DNA from: Aporrectodea caliginosa
Taxonomy: Eukaryota; Annelida; Clitellata; Crassiclitellata; Lumbricidae
Reading direction: 5' to 3'
DNA: 64,000 nucleotides
Assembly: GCA_020284085.1 (NCBI GenBank)
Contig: JACEVL010000145.1
Coordinates: forward strand, 722,483 to 786,482
Part shown: positions 45,587-55,820 of the stretch, in pieces
Layout of the letters: each line of letters opens with the position of its first letter
Position numbering within the stretch: position 1 is the stretch's first letter
Translations under genes and position numbers: made by a program
Notes under the pieces: generated by a model
What the model saw: the letters and a program-made list of their open reading frames with translations, nothing else
Told to the model about the DNA's origin: nothing
Databases searched by the model: none

Positions 45587-48500
45587 ATGGCACTTACAGT
45601 CCTTCAGTGGAATGCCAATGGTTTAAGGGGTCATAAGGACCAACTAAAGAATTTCTTAGTTAATGTGCCCAGTCCGCCGGATGTGGTGTGCATAGAGGAA
45701 ACCCTTTTAAAACCTAAAAGAAATCCACCAAAAATAGATGGTTATAATGTGGTCCGTAAAGACTGTACAACTAATACAAAGGGTGGCCTTGTCATTTATA
45801 TAAAAGTAGGAATAAATTTCACTTTACTAGATATAGAAGATAATCCGAATATTGAAATTCAAGGAATTGAAATTAAAACCAGTAATGGTCACTTAAAAAT
45901 TTTTAATACATATATATCACCTTCACATCAATTGGTTAAAGAGGAAATTGAACATCTTTTCATAAATAAAAGAACAATTATAGTAGGTGATTTGAATGCG
46001 CATAATAAACTTTGGGGATGCTCATATACGAAAATAAGAGGAAGATTATTAGAAGAAATATTAGCTGAAAAGAATATGGTTGTCCTTAATACAGGGCAGG
46101 CCACTTATATTACTTCTAACATGCTAAATAATAACTCAGTTATAGATCTAAGTATATGCTCACAAGATGTAGCATTAAATACTAGACATACTGTTACTAA
46201 GTATAATATGGGATCTGACCATTTTGCATCCATTACTTTTGTTAACGAGGAAAGCATAATAGAAAATAACTTAAGTATGCAATTATGGAAATTAAATAAA
46301 GCTAATTGGAAAAATTATAAAGATTCTAGCAATTTAACATTAACTAATGAAGTCCTAATGAAAACAAATATAGATGATAAGTATAATGATATATTAGAAT
46401 GCATAAATACCTTAGCTAATCAATCAATACCTCTTAAAAAACAAAATCTAAGAAAGAATGAAAAGCGTAAGAAATTTAAACCTCTACCATATTGGAATGA
46501 TAAATGTAATGAAGCTGTGTATAAAAGAAATCAATGTAGAAACAAAATGAAAAAAACCAAAGAACTTAATGATTATATGGAATACAAAAAGCAAGAAGCT
46601 ATAGTTAGAAGAACCCTTAAGGTAGAAGCAAAATCTAGTTGGCAGGATTATTGCTCTACGCTTACTAATCAAACGAAATTAGGATCAGTATGGAGCATGG
46701 CTAGAAAAATGAATGGAGTAGCAGCTTACGCATCAATTCCTACTCTTAATGATAATGGATTATTAGCTGAGTCAAACATAGATAAAGCAAATATACTAGC
46801 TCATACTTACGAAAAAACTAGTAACTCTCAAAATTATAATAAAAACTTCTTAAATTATATTACAAGTAATAACATAGATAATAGCCATATTAATAATGAA
46901 AATAATCGTAATGAAGAAGTAGAATTAATGAACAAAATTTTTAATCTGAATGAACTAAAACAAGCAATCAAATCGGCAAAAAATAATAAATCACCGGGGG
47001 ATGATAGGATACCATACGAATTACTGAAACACTTACATAAAAATGCACTAAAAACTCTATTGAGTTTTTATAATGAAGTATGGATTGAGGGAAATATACC
47101 AAGTGATTGGAATCATGCCATTATATTGCCTTTACTTAAACCAAATAAGGATGCAACAAAACCAGAATCCTATCGACCAATTTCATTAACAGCGACTTTA
47201 TGCAAAGTAATGGAGAAAATGGTTGCGAACCGTCTCCAGTGGTATTTAGAAAAAAATGCTATATTTACAAAAAATCAATCTGGATTTCGTAAGTATAAAA
47301 GCACAATCGATCAAATTCTTAAACTGCAGGATACAATACTTAAAAAGCTAAAAAATAAGGAACAAGTGTTGGCAGTTTTCATTGATTTTGAACGTGCTTA
47401 TGACATGTTACATGTACCTACACTTTTACAAAAACTAAAAAAATTAGGAATAGTGGGAAACGTAACAAATTGGGTCAAAAGTTTTTTATTTAACAGAACA
47501 TTTCAAGTAAAGGTTGGAACTGAATTATCCGATAAACTAGTACAACAAAATGGGACTCCGCAAGGTTCAGTAATTTCTCCTCTATTGTTCCTAATAATGA
47601 TTAATGATATTCCATCAGGCCCAGAAGGTGTTAATATGTCACTCTTTGCAGATGATAGTGCAGTTTACATAGGACATAGAAAAACTAAAACTTTAATTAA
47701 AAAAATCCAACAATCAATTGATGAAATAAATAACTGGTGTAATAAAAATGGGTTTAAAATATCAATAGCTAAAACTGTAGGAGTTCTATTTACTAATAAA
47801 AATCAATTACCAATAATAAACATTAAAATTGATCAAGAATTGATAAAAATGGAAAATAAAGCTAAATTTCTAGGAATGATATTTGATAAGAAATTAAGTT
47901 GGAAGCCCCACATAGAATATATAATAGAAAAATGCAAAAAAAGATTGAATCTCATGAGAGCGGTTTCAGGTTATTACTGGGGAGCTTCTAAAAAATCTTT
48001 ATTAGCAATATATAAAGCATTAATACGTTCAATATTAGATTATGGAGATGTGGCCTATTCTTCGGCTAGTCAATCGCTGTTAAATAAATTATGTACAATT
48101 CAAACTGAAGCCCTAAGATTATGTTGTGGAGCCCCAAAGAACACAGCAGCTTTAACACTACAAAACGAATGTGGGGAATTCCCCCTCCATATGAGAAGAC
48201 TGTATAATTCCAATAAAATGGGAATTAAAATATTAGGAAATAAAGATCATCCATGTCAAATGAATTTCCAACCACATTGGACAGATGTCAGTAAAACACC
48301 ACAAAACAAGAATCATTCTATACACTACAGAACAAATGAATTCATATCATCTCTTGATACATCTTTTATTGGACCCTGTTTTCCCCAAATTCCCCCTTGG
48401 ACTAATAACAAAATAGATATAGATATCAGTCTCAAAAAGCAGATTAGCAAAAAAAGAGATAACCCTGAACTTCTGAAATTAGTTGCACTTCAAATGATAT

Positions 48501-49366
48501 CAGGATATAAACTAGAAACACTTATTTACACGGATGGGTCAAAGGCAGACGAAGTTGTTACTGCAGCTTTTACAATTCCAAGTATAGATTTAGATAGAAA
48601 GTTTAGATTATGTAATGGATCCAGCATCTATGCAGCAGAGTTAACTGCAATAAAAGAAGCAGTAACATGGATACTAAACACTGAGAATAATAAGAACTGC
48701 CAATATGTAATATTATCCGACTCACTAAGTGTACTTACTTCTATTAAGAAAAATAAATCTGATTCACGACCCAATTTATTTAACGAACTAATGATGCAAT
48801 TGAATAGATTGGAACCTAATCAAATAAAAATGGCATGGATTCCAAGCCATGTAGACATAAGTGGTAATGAAAGAGCAGATAAATTAGCAAAGGAAGCACT
48901 CAATTTAGATAATATTAATTCCACAAAATACTTAGAATCACAAGAGATGAATACTTTTATTAAAGACTATATAATAAATAAATGGCAAATAGAATATAAC
49001 GTTGAAAAGCAAGGGAACTTCTATAAAACCATATGCCCACTTGTTTCTACTAATATAAAATTTTCTGATCCATATAGGCATAAAGAAGTACAAATTAGTA
49101 GATTGAGACTTGGTGTTGCCATTACTAATAAAAAACTATTTCAAATGAAAAAGCACCCTAATGGGTTATGTGATACATGTGAGGTTACGGAAAGTATAGA
49201 ACATATTCTATTGGAGTGTAAAAAGGAAAATATTTCAAATATTCTAAAAGATAAATGTAATAGTTATAAATCAGAATTTAATTTAAAATCTCTGCTTGAT
49301 GTGGGATGTTTGCAGAGTGCAGTATATAATCTTGTTAAAATCATTAATAAAGGAAAAATACTATAA
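45587..49366 (+). CDS. LINE ORF2: endonuclease, reverse transcriptase, RNase H
   Basis: A 1259-residue open polyprotein that would nick target DNA and copy element RNA there. Residues 1-225 are an APE-type endonuclease (LQWNANGLRGH, an EE near 38, VGDLNAHNKLWG, and GSDHF). The reverse transcriptase spans about 455-760 (PGDDRIPYELL, SYRPISL, QSGFRKYKST, VFIDFERAYD, GTPQGSVISPLLF, catalytic FADD at 687-690). RNase H begins near 980 with YTDGS (D983), AAELTAI, LSDSLSV and WIPSHVDISGNERADKLAKEA, so all four acidic residues and the His are kept. A C-x2-C-x7-H-x4-C knuckle sits at 1195-1211. APE plus RNase H points to the I/Jockey-group of LINEs. It has no stops or frameshifts. The strong A/T codon bias differs from the flanks. 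Confidence 0.95.
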   Translation: MALTVLQWNANGLRGHKDQLKNFLVNVPSPPDVVCIEETLLKPKRNPPKIDGYNVVRKDCTTNTKGGLVIYIKVGINFTLLDIEDNPNIEIQGIEIKTSNGHLKIFNTYISPSHQLVKEEIEHLFINKRTIIVGDLNAHNKLWGCSYTKIRGRLLEEILAEKNMVVLNTGQATYITSNMLNNNSVIDLSICSQDVALNTRHTVTKYNMGSDHFASITFVNEESIIENNLSMQLWKLNKANWKNYKDSSNLTLTNEVLMKTNIDDKYNDILECINTLANQSIPLKKQNLRKNEKRKKFKPLPYWNDKCNEAVYKRNQCRNKMKKTKELNDYMEYKKQEAIVRRTLKVEAKSSWQDYCSTLTNQTKLGSVWSMARKMNGVAAYASIPTLNDNGLLAESNIDKANILAHTYEKTSNSQNYNKNFLNYITSNNIDNSHINNENNRNEEVELMNKIFNLNELKQAIKSAKNNKSPGDDRIPYELLKHLHKNALKTLLSFYNEVWIEGNIPSDWNHAIILPLLKPNKDATKPESYRPISLTATLCKVMEKMVANRLQWYLEKNAIFTKNQSGFRKYKSTIDQILKLQDTILKKLKNKEQVLAVFIDFERAYDMLHVPTLLQKLKKLGIVGNVTNWVKSFLFNRTFQVKVGTELSDKLVQQNGTPQGSVISPLLFLIMINDIPSGPEGVNMSLFADDSAVYIGHRKTKTLIKKIQQSIDEINNWCNKNGFKISIAKTVGVLFTNKNQLPIINIKIDQELIKMENKAKFLGMIFDKKLSWKPHIEYIIEKCKKRLNLMRAVSGYYWGASKKSLLAIYKALIRSILDYGDVAYSSASQSLLNKLCTIQTEALRLCCGAPKNTAALTLQNECGEFPLHMRRLYNSNKMGIKILGNKDHPCQMNFQPHWTDVSKTPQNKNHSIHYRTNEFISSLDTSFIGPCFPQIPPWTNNKIDIDISLKKQISKKRDNPELLKLVALQMISGYKLETLIYTDGSKADEVVTAAFTIPSIDLDRKFRLCNGSSIYAAELTAIKEAVTWILNTENNKNCQYVILSDSLSVLTSIKKNKSDSRPNLFNELMMQLNRLEPNQIKMAWIPSHVDISGNERADKLAKEALNLDNINSTKYLESQEMNTFIKDYIINKWQIEYNVEKQGNFYKTICPLVSTNIKFSDPYRHKEVQISRLRLGVAITNKKLFQMKKHPNGLCDTCEVTESIEHILLECKKENISNILKDKCNSYKSEFNLKSLLDVGCLQSAVYNLVKIINKGKIL

Positions 49367-49480
49367 TTATTGTCATAAATATTAGTATCAGATCAAATCT
49401 ATTACAAACATATAGTTGAACACATTCCTTATGATTAAAATACCAATAAACACAAAATATGTGTGATTAATGGTCATTTC

Positions 49481-50680
49481 ATTATTTCATTGCATTTTCT
49501 AATGATATTACATTGTTTCATAGGAAAATGTTTAATGAAATGTTTAATTAAGTATTCTGTCATGTAAATAATTGTTAACATGCATTCTTGTAAATAGATG
49601 TATGTTAAAATAAAATGTGTATATAATACATGTATATATATTACACATCTGTGCTGAATTTCTGTTTGCAAATAGCATTACATGTTATTTTAGAAAACTT
49701 AAAGAAGTACTGTTAATAACTTTGTAAACATATTTGAAAAGAGCTAAAATAGCCAAAAAAAGAGCTGATATAGCCAAAAAAGAGCTGATATAGCCAAAAA
49801 AGAGCTGAAATAGCCACCAAAAAAAGAAACAAAAGGAGAAAAAGGAAAAAAAAAAGGAAAAAAAAGATGTTAAAAAAGAATTACAATAAAAAGAGCCAAT
49901 GGGCCAAACATAACGGAGATACAATACTTTAATATGTATCAAATCAAATAATATGTATCTATCAAATATTGTTAATATTGTTAATAAGATTGAGGAGAAA
50001 ACAGTTATTAACATTATACGGAAATGAACTTAATCCGTCAGAAACTTTAAATACGTCTACATCTTATCAGAAACGGAATCAAAGCCAAGAAAAGAAAAAG
50101 AAAATCTGTTGATAGAAATTATATGAAAATGAACTTAAATCGTCAGAAACTTTAAATACGTCAGCATCTTATCGGAGACGGAATCAAGGACGAGAAAGGA
50201 GAAAGAACATTTGTGAGAACATTACAAGAAAATGAACGGAAATACATCAACAACTTTAAAGACGTCAACAGCCTTTGTAGCTATAGGATGTCGTTAAACC
50301 TTTGATTAATAAAAATAAAGTTGTAAGTACTGAATGATCTGATCTGCTATCACCTATCGAGCATAAAAAAGCCAGAAAAGGCTAAAAGAAAAAGCCAGAA
50401 CGGTCATAAAAGTCCACCAAAGTGATTTGAAACTTTCAGAATCACTTAAAAAAACCTGAAAAAGCCAAAAAGAGAAAAATTTTGATAAAATTGAAAAACA
50501 AGAGAAGAAAAAAATAGAGATATAATAAAAGAGCTCATGAGCCAAATGTAAAGGAACTACAAAAACAACCTTCAAAGACATCAACGGTCATAAATGCCAA
50601 AGGATGTCGTTAAACAACTGAACAAGAAGCGTTTAAATGGATTTATACCTGGTGTAGCGAATCCTGTTAATATTTTTAGT
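49481..50680. repeat. A-rich DNA with two small tandem arrays
   Basis: Four ~20-bp units of AAAAGAGCTGATATAGCC type lie at 49738-49815. A ~102-bp unit ('cgtcagaaactttaaatac' to 'aaatgaac') is repeated about 2.3 times at 50020-50245. Reverse-oriented AACGAC/GTTGACGTC hairpin modules end each block (50261-50300 and 50575-50615). No gene is seen. Confidence 0.6.
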
Positions 50681-50689
50681 TGACAGTTT

Positions 50690-51030
50690 GACGCATTTTT
50701 CTTTCAACCGTTCTGTTAAAGTCTTCTATGCCGATTGGTCAGTAATAGTAAAAATGAATAGCTAAATTTCTCCCTCTTAGCTCAGTAGAGCACCCTAAAA
50801 GTGTAGAAGATAGTTAACTTCAACTCGGAAAATGCCTAAAACAGAAAAGCGGAAAAGGACATTGAATGAGTACACCAACGCTCTTTTGATTAAGCAAAAA
50901 ATATAACGCCGTCTGCCTCATATTTGAATCCAACGGTCTTTGAGGAGTCTCCAGCGGTTGGTGAATGGTCTGACTTGATCGCAAATGATAGCTACATATC
51001 TTTCTCAGACCCAAACAAATCATCTAAATA
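50690..51030 (+). pseudogene. Third copy of the 22267-type ORF, frameshifted
   Basis: An ATTGG box (about 50733) and the ATG at 50832 occupy the same relative positions as at 22165 and 22267. The reading starts MPKTEKRKRTLNEYTNALL, stops, then another frame carries NPTVFEESPAVGEWSDLI and SYISFSDPNKSSK, matching FAPTDVEESQTVNELFDLI and GYISYSD. Confidence 0.55.
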
Positions 51031-51688
51031 GGATAAACCATGATAGGTAGGACTCTGAATATCATGTTGTTAATACCCGGTTTGTTGACAATTGTTGTGT
51101 ACATTCATATATACTTTTCACGCCGTAGAGCGCTGGAGAATACAATCTTTGCGCCTTCTTCTCCGTTTTAGCTTTCAGCGCCAATATTCTGGCGTCGACG
51201 TACAGGTGGCTGCCTTTGTGTTAGTTTGAACGTTTTAGTTCTTTAGCTTGTTTCCTAGCTGTTATTCTAAGGCATGTGCGCTTGTCAGATGCAAATAAAG
51301 GCTCGAACATTCTTACTTACTTTATAGTTAGCTTAATATTTTCGTTATCTTCTGTCAAACGATCGACTCTTCTACGGCAGAGGACGCTTCTGAATGCGAT
51401 CTGTGCGTCTTTCTGATGGCTGGTGTAAGTTTCGCGCTTTCTTTTACTGTCATTTGTTTTCGATGAATGCTCAGCTCTTACACTGTGGGGTTTAGAGGCT
51501 TCCGAACACGACCACCAAACACTTGTATCTTGGATACAGAACTCGCTTAATTACTGGCGATTGAAATAGTTATAACTACATCATTAGTAATTACAAAAAC
51601 GTCAAAGAGGAGGAACCCTGGCTCATCTGTTATCTACAGTTGACATTGAAGAAGGAAACGTTTGCCATAGATGAGGCAGAGTCGGACC
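51031..51688 (+). repeat. Copy of the 18.4-18.9-kb repeats
   Basis: The stretch 51170-51320 matches 18400-18550, and 51330-51660 matches 18550-18900, in the same order and orientation. No gene is seen. Confidence 0.7.
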
Positions 51689-51843
51689 CAGGCGCGTAAC
51701 GAGACTTAAATTCAAGAGGAGGCAACTTCACAGACCATTGGCAAAATCCTGGTCATTGGGGTCATTGGTCAATAGAAGTTCCAGTATATAAAAAGCAAGA
51801 GGAAGCAACTGCCTCCTCGTGCCTCCATGTAGCTACGCCTATG
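51689..51843. mobile_element. 155-bp hAT MITE, family 4
   Basis: It is flanked by GTCGGACC (51681-51688 and 51844-51851). Its ends are CAGGCGCGTAAC and the complement of CATAGGCGTAGCTAC. Inside, 'gaggaggcaact' and 'gaggaagcaactgcctcctc' form further partial inverted repeats. Confidence 0.8.
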
Positions 51844-51851
51844 GTCGGACC

Positions 51852-52884
51852 CCGAGACAGAATCTTATAGCGTTACCTGTCTTAAGGAAGCGTCAATTCT
51901 AAACCTTCTGTAGTTAGAAAGGTCACTAAACTCTGGATTCATCCAACCAATCGGTTGTTTTGATTTCCATAACAAATCTTTAATGATGTATAGGTGAGGC
52001 AAGGTCGACGTCAATGACCCTGGCAGGCACAAGATGTCGCTAAACATTGGATAAGCTCTAATGTTGTTACGCACTGCTTAGACACCTTTACATTGCTTTC
52101 AACCAACGATATATAGGCGACTTTTCGTTCAAACTCTATCTTTGACTTTGTGTTAAAACTGTAATTGTGCATGGTCATGGTTGAGCGTTTTAGAAATTCA
52201 GAAATTACGAATGCAGTCTTTAGGCTGGTGAACCTTATCGGTAAGGGAAGGGTTTTTTAGGTTGTAATGTTTATAATGTCAGTGGACGTTGATGGTTAGT
52301 TTTGCCCTTGTGTAGACATTTTGTTAGGGTGTAATATGTGAATGCTTTATAAGTTTGTTATTTTGAAGCCATTTGTATATATTATACTAACATTGCTTGT
52401 TTGTAATGATTGATTACCTATGTAAACATTTATAACTAAACTAAGAATTTCATGTCAAAATAACATATATAATAAAATTTAATAACCATTAAACTGAAAT
52501 TAAAAATTAAAAGTGAAAGATTGAGAATCTCAGGTCAGATTGCAGTGCTCTTTTCTGTTCGTGTCTTTAACGTGTGGTGGGGAGCTATCGTTTTCAATGA
52601 ATGCCTATGCATGTATTTTAATTATGATGTCTGGTTGCATTGAATGAAAAAAAGTTTGAAAATTAAAAATTAAAATATAAATTTCATATCATAATTTCAG
52701 GTTTTGTAAACTTCATAATTACAGGTTTTGTAAACTTGAAACCAATGCTGTTATATCATTGAATAGCTGGATTGGAAATCTCGTGTACATTATTGCTGTT
52801 TATCAGGAATCTTTTCATTTTACATTAAAAAATGTATGTGTGATAATTGCTGAAAAACAGTGTATAATTTTCCTGAAAGACCAT
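51852..52884. other. Repeat copy then A/T-rich unique-looking DNA
   Basis: The stretch 51892-52140 matches 20025-20262. From 52200 to the LTR I see no repeat, ORF or motif I can name. Confidence 0.5.
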
Positions 52885-53361
52885 TGTGAACTAATGTTTT
52901 GCATATATAATGAGCACAGGTGTTCCTTAGGTTGATATATATATATATATAATGTGTATCGATTGTTAAGCGTTTTAGTCTTAGGCCTTAGTTGCGCTGT
53001 CGGCTCGTGGGCGCTTGGCCTAAAGTAGCCTAAACTTTGGCTGACGATAGATTCTCTACACGTGCAGTTAGCGCGCCAAACTTAGAAACTGCTGATGACA
53101 GTGAATTTGAACAATACAGTGTAGTAGTTGGTTTAATGCAGTAGAGAGCTGTATGTTAGAAGTTACCGTTGAGTGGTAATTGATAAGAACTTTGATATTA
53201 AGTGTACGTTTGAAATAACTGTGTTTGAAGAAAGGAGAAACATTCAAAGAACTGTGTCAATTTAATTCTTAAACAGTTAGAAGACGTTGAGCAATTTATA
53301 TGTAGAGATAAGGAAAGTTCTTGAGGTAGGTCACAACTAAGAAAGAAAAGAGTTGGTGACA
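52885..53361 (+). repeat. 5' LTR
   Basis: 477 bp, TGTGAAC...GTGACA. By eye it is identical to the 3' LTR except for two fewer TA units in the (TA)n run near 52938-52951. Confidence 0.93.
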
Positions 53362-53368
53362 TATTTGG

Positions 53369-53391
53369 TGGCAGCAGCGGTGGGATTCGAA
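53369..53391 (+). promoter_or_regulatory. Primer-binding site, tRNA-Ser-like
   Basis: TGGCAGCAGCGG followed by TGGGATTCGAA is complementary to a tRNA 3' end with CCA, discriminator G, a 7-nt acceptor strand, a 5-nt T-stem strand and a TTCGAAT loop, so the spacing is exactly that of a tRNA. A G discriminator and this T-arm suggest tRNA-Ser. It starts 7 nt after the LTR. Confidence 0.7.
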
Positions 53392-53513
53392 ACAACGTCT
53401 GGGATTCGAAACAACGTCTGGGATTCGAAACAACGTCTGGGATTCGAAACAACGTCTGGGATTCGAAACAACGTCTGGGATTCGAAACAACGTCTGGGAT
53501 TCGAAACAACGTC
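53382..53513 (+). repeat. Seven 19-bp tandem repeats starting inside the primer site
   Basis: Unit GGGATTCGAAACAACGTCT, seven copies with essentially no divergence. The first begins in the distal part of the primer-binding site. An open frame (53353-53667) over it is a shadow. Confidence 0.93.
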
Positions 53514-53681
53514 GACTGGTGAATACGCATTCAAATCATTGGTAAATCTACGACAACGAAAGCCTCAACGACAAAGGTATAAAAGTTGGTTGTTATCAAA
53601 CAAAGAACAATTCCCAATACTTCAAACACAAAAGAAAACTGGTGTTTTCCAGAAAGGACAGCACTGAAGTAAAGAAGTAAG

Positions 53682-55820
53682 ATGGAGAAATTAAGTGTCA
53701 AAAAACAAGCAGAACTGAAGAAGATGTCTTCTGAAAGATTAAAACAGCGCTTGTTGAAGGCTGGTTTTGAAGAAGAGAAACTGAAAGATATGTCACGTGA
53801 GGACATGTTAGAAGCGCTAGCTGAAGTCTGGCTTAAGGAAGAAGCAGAAGAAGAAGGTGCTGTCGGCGGTGTTGTGGAAAAGGTTATTGAAAAACCGCCT
53901 GGACTTATGTCTATGGAGATGATGATGCAGTGGATGATGATGAAAGAAGAAAGAGAGGAGAAACGAAGACAAGAAGAGAAAGAAAGAGAGGAGATACGAA
54001 GACAAGAAGAGAAAGAGAAAGAGGAGAAACGGAGACAAGAAGAGAAAGAAATGCGACAGGAAGAATTACGTCTTCAGAGAGAAAAGGAAGAGAAGGCAGA
54101 ACGTCTTCAGAGAGAAAAGGAAGAGAAGGCAGAACGTCTTCAGAGAGAAAAAGAAGAGAAAGCAGAAAATGCACGACAGGAAGAATTACGTCTTCAAAGA
54201 GAGAAAGAAGAATTGCAAAGGCAGCAATTTGAAATTCAATTAGAGCAATTGAGAAAAGATAGAGAAGATGCTGAAAGGAGAAGATTAGAGCAGATGATTG
54301 AATTTGAAAAGGCGCGGAAAAGTGACGAAGAGATACGTCAGCAACAGATTGAAGAGAAGAGACTACGTGAAGAAGAAAAGGAAAAAGTGCGAATTTCAGA
54401 GTTGGAGCGAGCAGAACAGGTTAGACAAGAAGAACTGAAATTACAGAAAGAAAGCATGGAGAAGGCGGAAGAGGAAAGACAAGAACGTTTAAAGTTGGAA
54501 CAACAAAAAATAGCATTAAAAGAAGCACAACTCAAAGAGGAGAAGCGAAATAGAGAAGCTCAAGAGCAAAGAAGAGAAGAAGAACGAGAAGAACAGAAAA
54601 GGAAACAGGAAGAAAGTGAAACGATGGTTTCGAAAATAAAGAAAATTGGTGATGCCATGAAACACGTGTTACCTAAAATGCCAAACGATATGATGGAGGT
54701 GCCATTATATTTCGAAACGGTTGAGAATGCGTTTCGTAGTTTCAACGTGCAAGAACAATTCTGGGTGAAGTTACTATTGCCATTGATGACTCCGAAAGCT
54801 AGAACTGTTCTAAACAGATTGTCATTCGATGATTTAGACGATTATCAAGTCGTGAAACAGCACTTGTTAAAAGAATTCAAGTTGACACCGAGAGAGTACA
54901 GATCGAAGTTTATTGATGCGAAGAAGACAGCTGAAGAAACGTATACAATGTTTACAGCTAGGCTGAAGAACTTGCTGAACTATTATGTGAAAAGTCGCAA
55001 AGTGGAAAAGAATTTTGAGAAGCTGTTTGATTTATTAGTGGCGGATAAGTTGAAAGAATCACTACCACCAGGTCCACTACAGTTTGTATTGTCGAAGGAA
55101 GGAACTGATTGTTACGAAGCTAGTGTTGTGGCAGACCTAGCAGACATTCATGTTAATAATCGAATTGGTTTGGCAATTCCGAATAAGACAAGTTTTGATT
55201 TTGTACCCAATGTAAAAAGAAATCAACAGTTCACTCCAAATTTTGGTTTTCATTGGAAGAGCAATCAAGAAACAGGAAATCAGTTCAGAGGTGCAGAAGT
55301 GAAACCAAATTCTCCGGTTGTTCATGAGAATAGAGAGTCGATGATGACCAGACAACGTCAGGTATATAACAAATCACCACCAAGGTTTGTCGCGAGAGAA
55401 GGCAATGCATCGTTTACTCCATATAAGAGAAAAGAAAGCATCGAACAACGAGGTGCAGTGGTGAAACGTTGTCATAACTGTGGATCAGACAGGCATTTGA
55501 TGAAATTCTGTCCAGTTCCTGTTACAACCTCAAATTATGGAAAACAAGAACATTCGAGGGTGAATCGAATTCAAGTGGTTGATAATTCTGAAAGTCAAGC
55601 CACAGAACATCAGAACAATGAAACTGAAGTAAAGTCAGTGATGAAATGTCACCTTTCACCTGATATTCAGAAAGAAATTCTATTGCACAATGGAATGCAG
55701 AAAGAAATGGCTGGAAGAGATGAAAGTACAACATTGAAGAAAGTGGTATTGCAGTACGTCGAGGTAGAAATTCGTGGAACAGCAGGAAAAGAACCAATAA
55801 AAGTAAAAGCACCTGATTGA
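53682..55820 (+). CDS. Gag-like polyprotein of the LTR element
   Basis: A 712-residue structural protein that would package element RNA. Residues 1-60 are a small basic/acidic helical region. Residues about 85-310 are an extremely charged Glu/Arg/Lys/Gln coiled coil with internal near-repeats (RLQREKEEKAE three times). Residues about 325-500 are an alpha-helical capsid-like region (PLYFETVENAFRSF, LLPLMTPKARTVL, YTMFTARLKNLL). A zinc knuckle C-x2-C-x4-H-x4-C lies at residues 597-610. The frame ends at a stop just where a protease would be expected to begin, and overlaps the next ORF by 4 nt in another frame, which I attribute to the internal deletion. The start has a good context (TAAGATGG). 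Confidence 0.88.
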   Translation: MEKLSVKKQAELKKMSSERLKQRLLKAGFEEEKLKDMSREDMLEALAEVWLKEEAEEEGAVGGVVEKVIEKPPGLMSMEMMMQWMMMKEEREEKRRQEEKEREEIRRQEEKEKEEKRRQEEKEMRQEELRLQREKEEKAERLQREKEEKAERLQREKEEKAENARQEELRLQREKEELQRQQFEIQLEQLRKDREDAERRRLEQMIEFEKARKSDEEIRQQQIEEKRLREEEKEKVRISELERAEQVRQEELKLQKESMEKAEEERQERLKLEQQKIALKEAQLKEEKRNREAQEQRREEEREEQKRKQEESETMVSKIKKIGDAMKHVLPKMPNDMMEVPLYFETVENAFRSFNVQEQFWVKLLLPLMTPKARTVLNRLSFDDLDDYQVVKQHLLKEFKLTPREYRSKFIDAKKTAEETYTMFTARLKNLLNYYVKSRKVEKNFEKLFDLLVADKLKESLPPGPLQFVLSKEGTDCYEASVVADLADIHVNNRIGLAIPNKTSFDFVPNVKRNQQFTPNFGFHWKSNQETGNQFRGAEVKPNSPVVHENRESMMTRQRQVYNKSPPRFVAREGNASFTPYKRKESIEQRGAVVKRCHNCGSDRHLMKFCPVPVTTSNYGKQEHSRVNRIQVVDNSESQATEHQNNETEVKSVMKCHLSPDIQKEILLHNGMQKEMAGRDESTTLKKVVLQYVEVEIRGTAGKEPIKVKAPD

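Larger units (their letters stand above)
44417..49480 (+). mobile_element. I/Jockey-group LINE, nearly complete
   Basis: Two consecutive ORFs in the same frame, separated by 48 nt, are followed by an A/T-rich 3' UTR with AATAAA near 49445. The 5' end is probably truncated, because ORF1 opens at the junction with older repeat DNA. The exact 3' end and target duplication are not clear. Confidence 0.85.

Noticed and set aside
53382..53513. CRISPR-like regular direct repeats
   Set aside because: The 19-bp units are directly adjacent with no spacers, lie in the leader of an LTR retrotransposon, and the genome is animal.
53817..54174. Minus-strand Leu/Ser/Phe-rich ORFs
   Set aside because: They are antisense shadows of the charged coiled-coil part of Gag.
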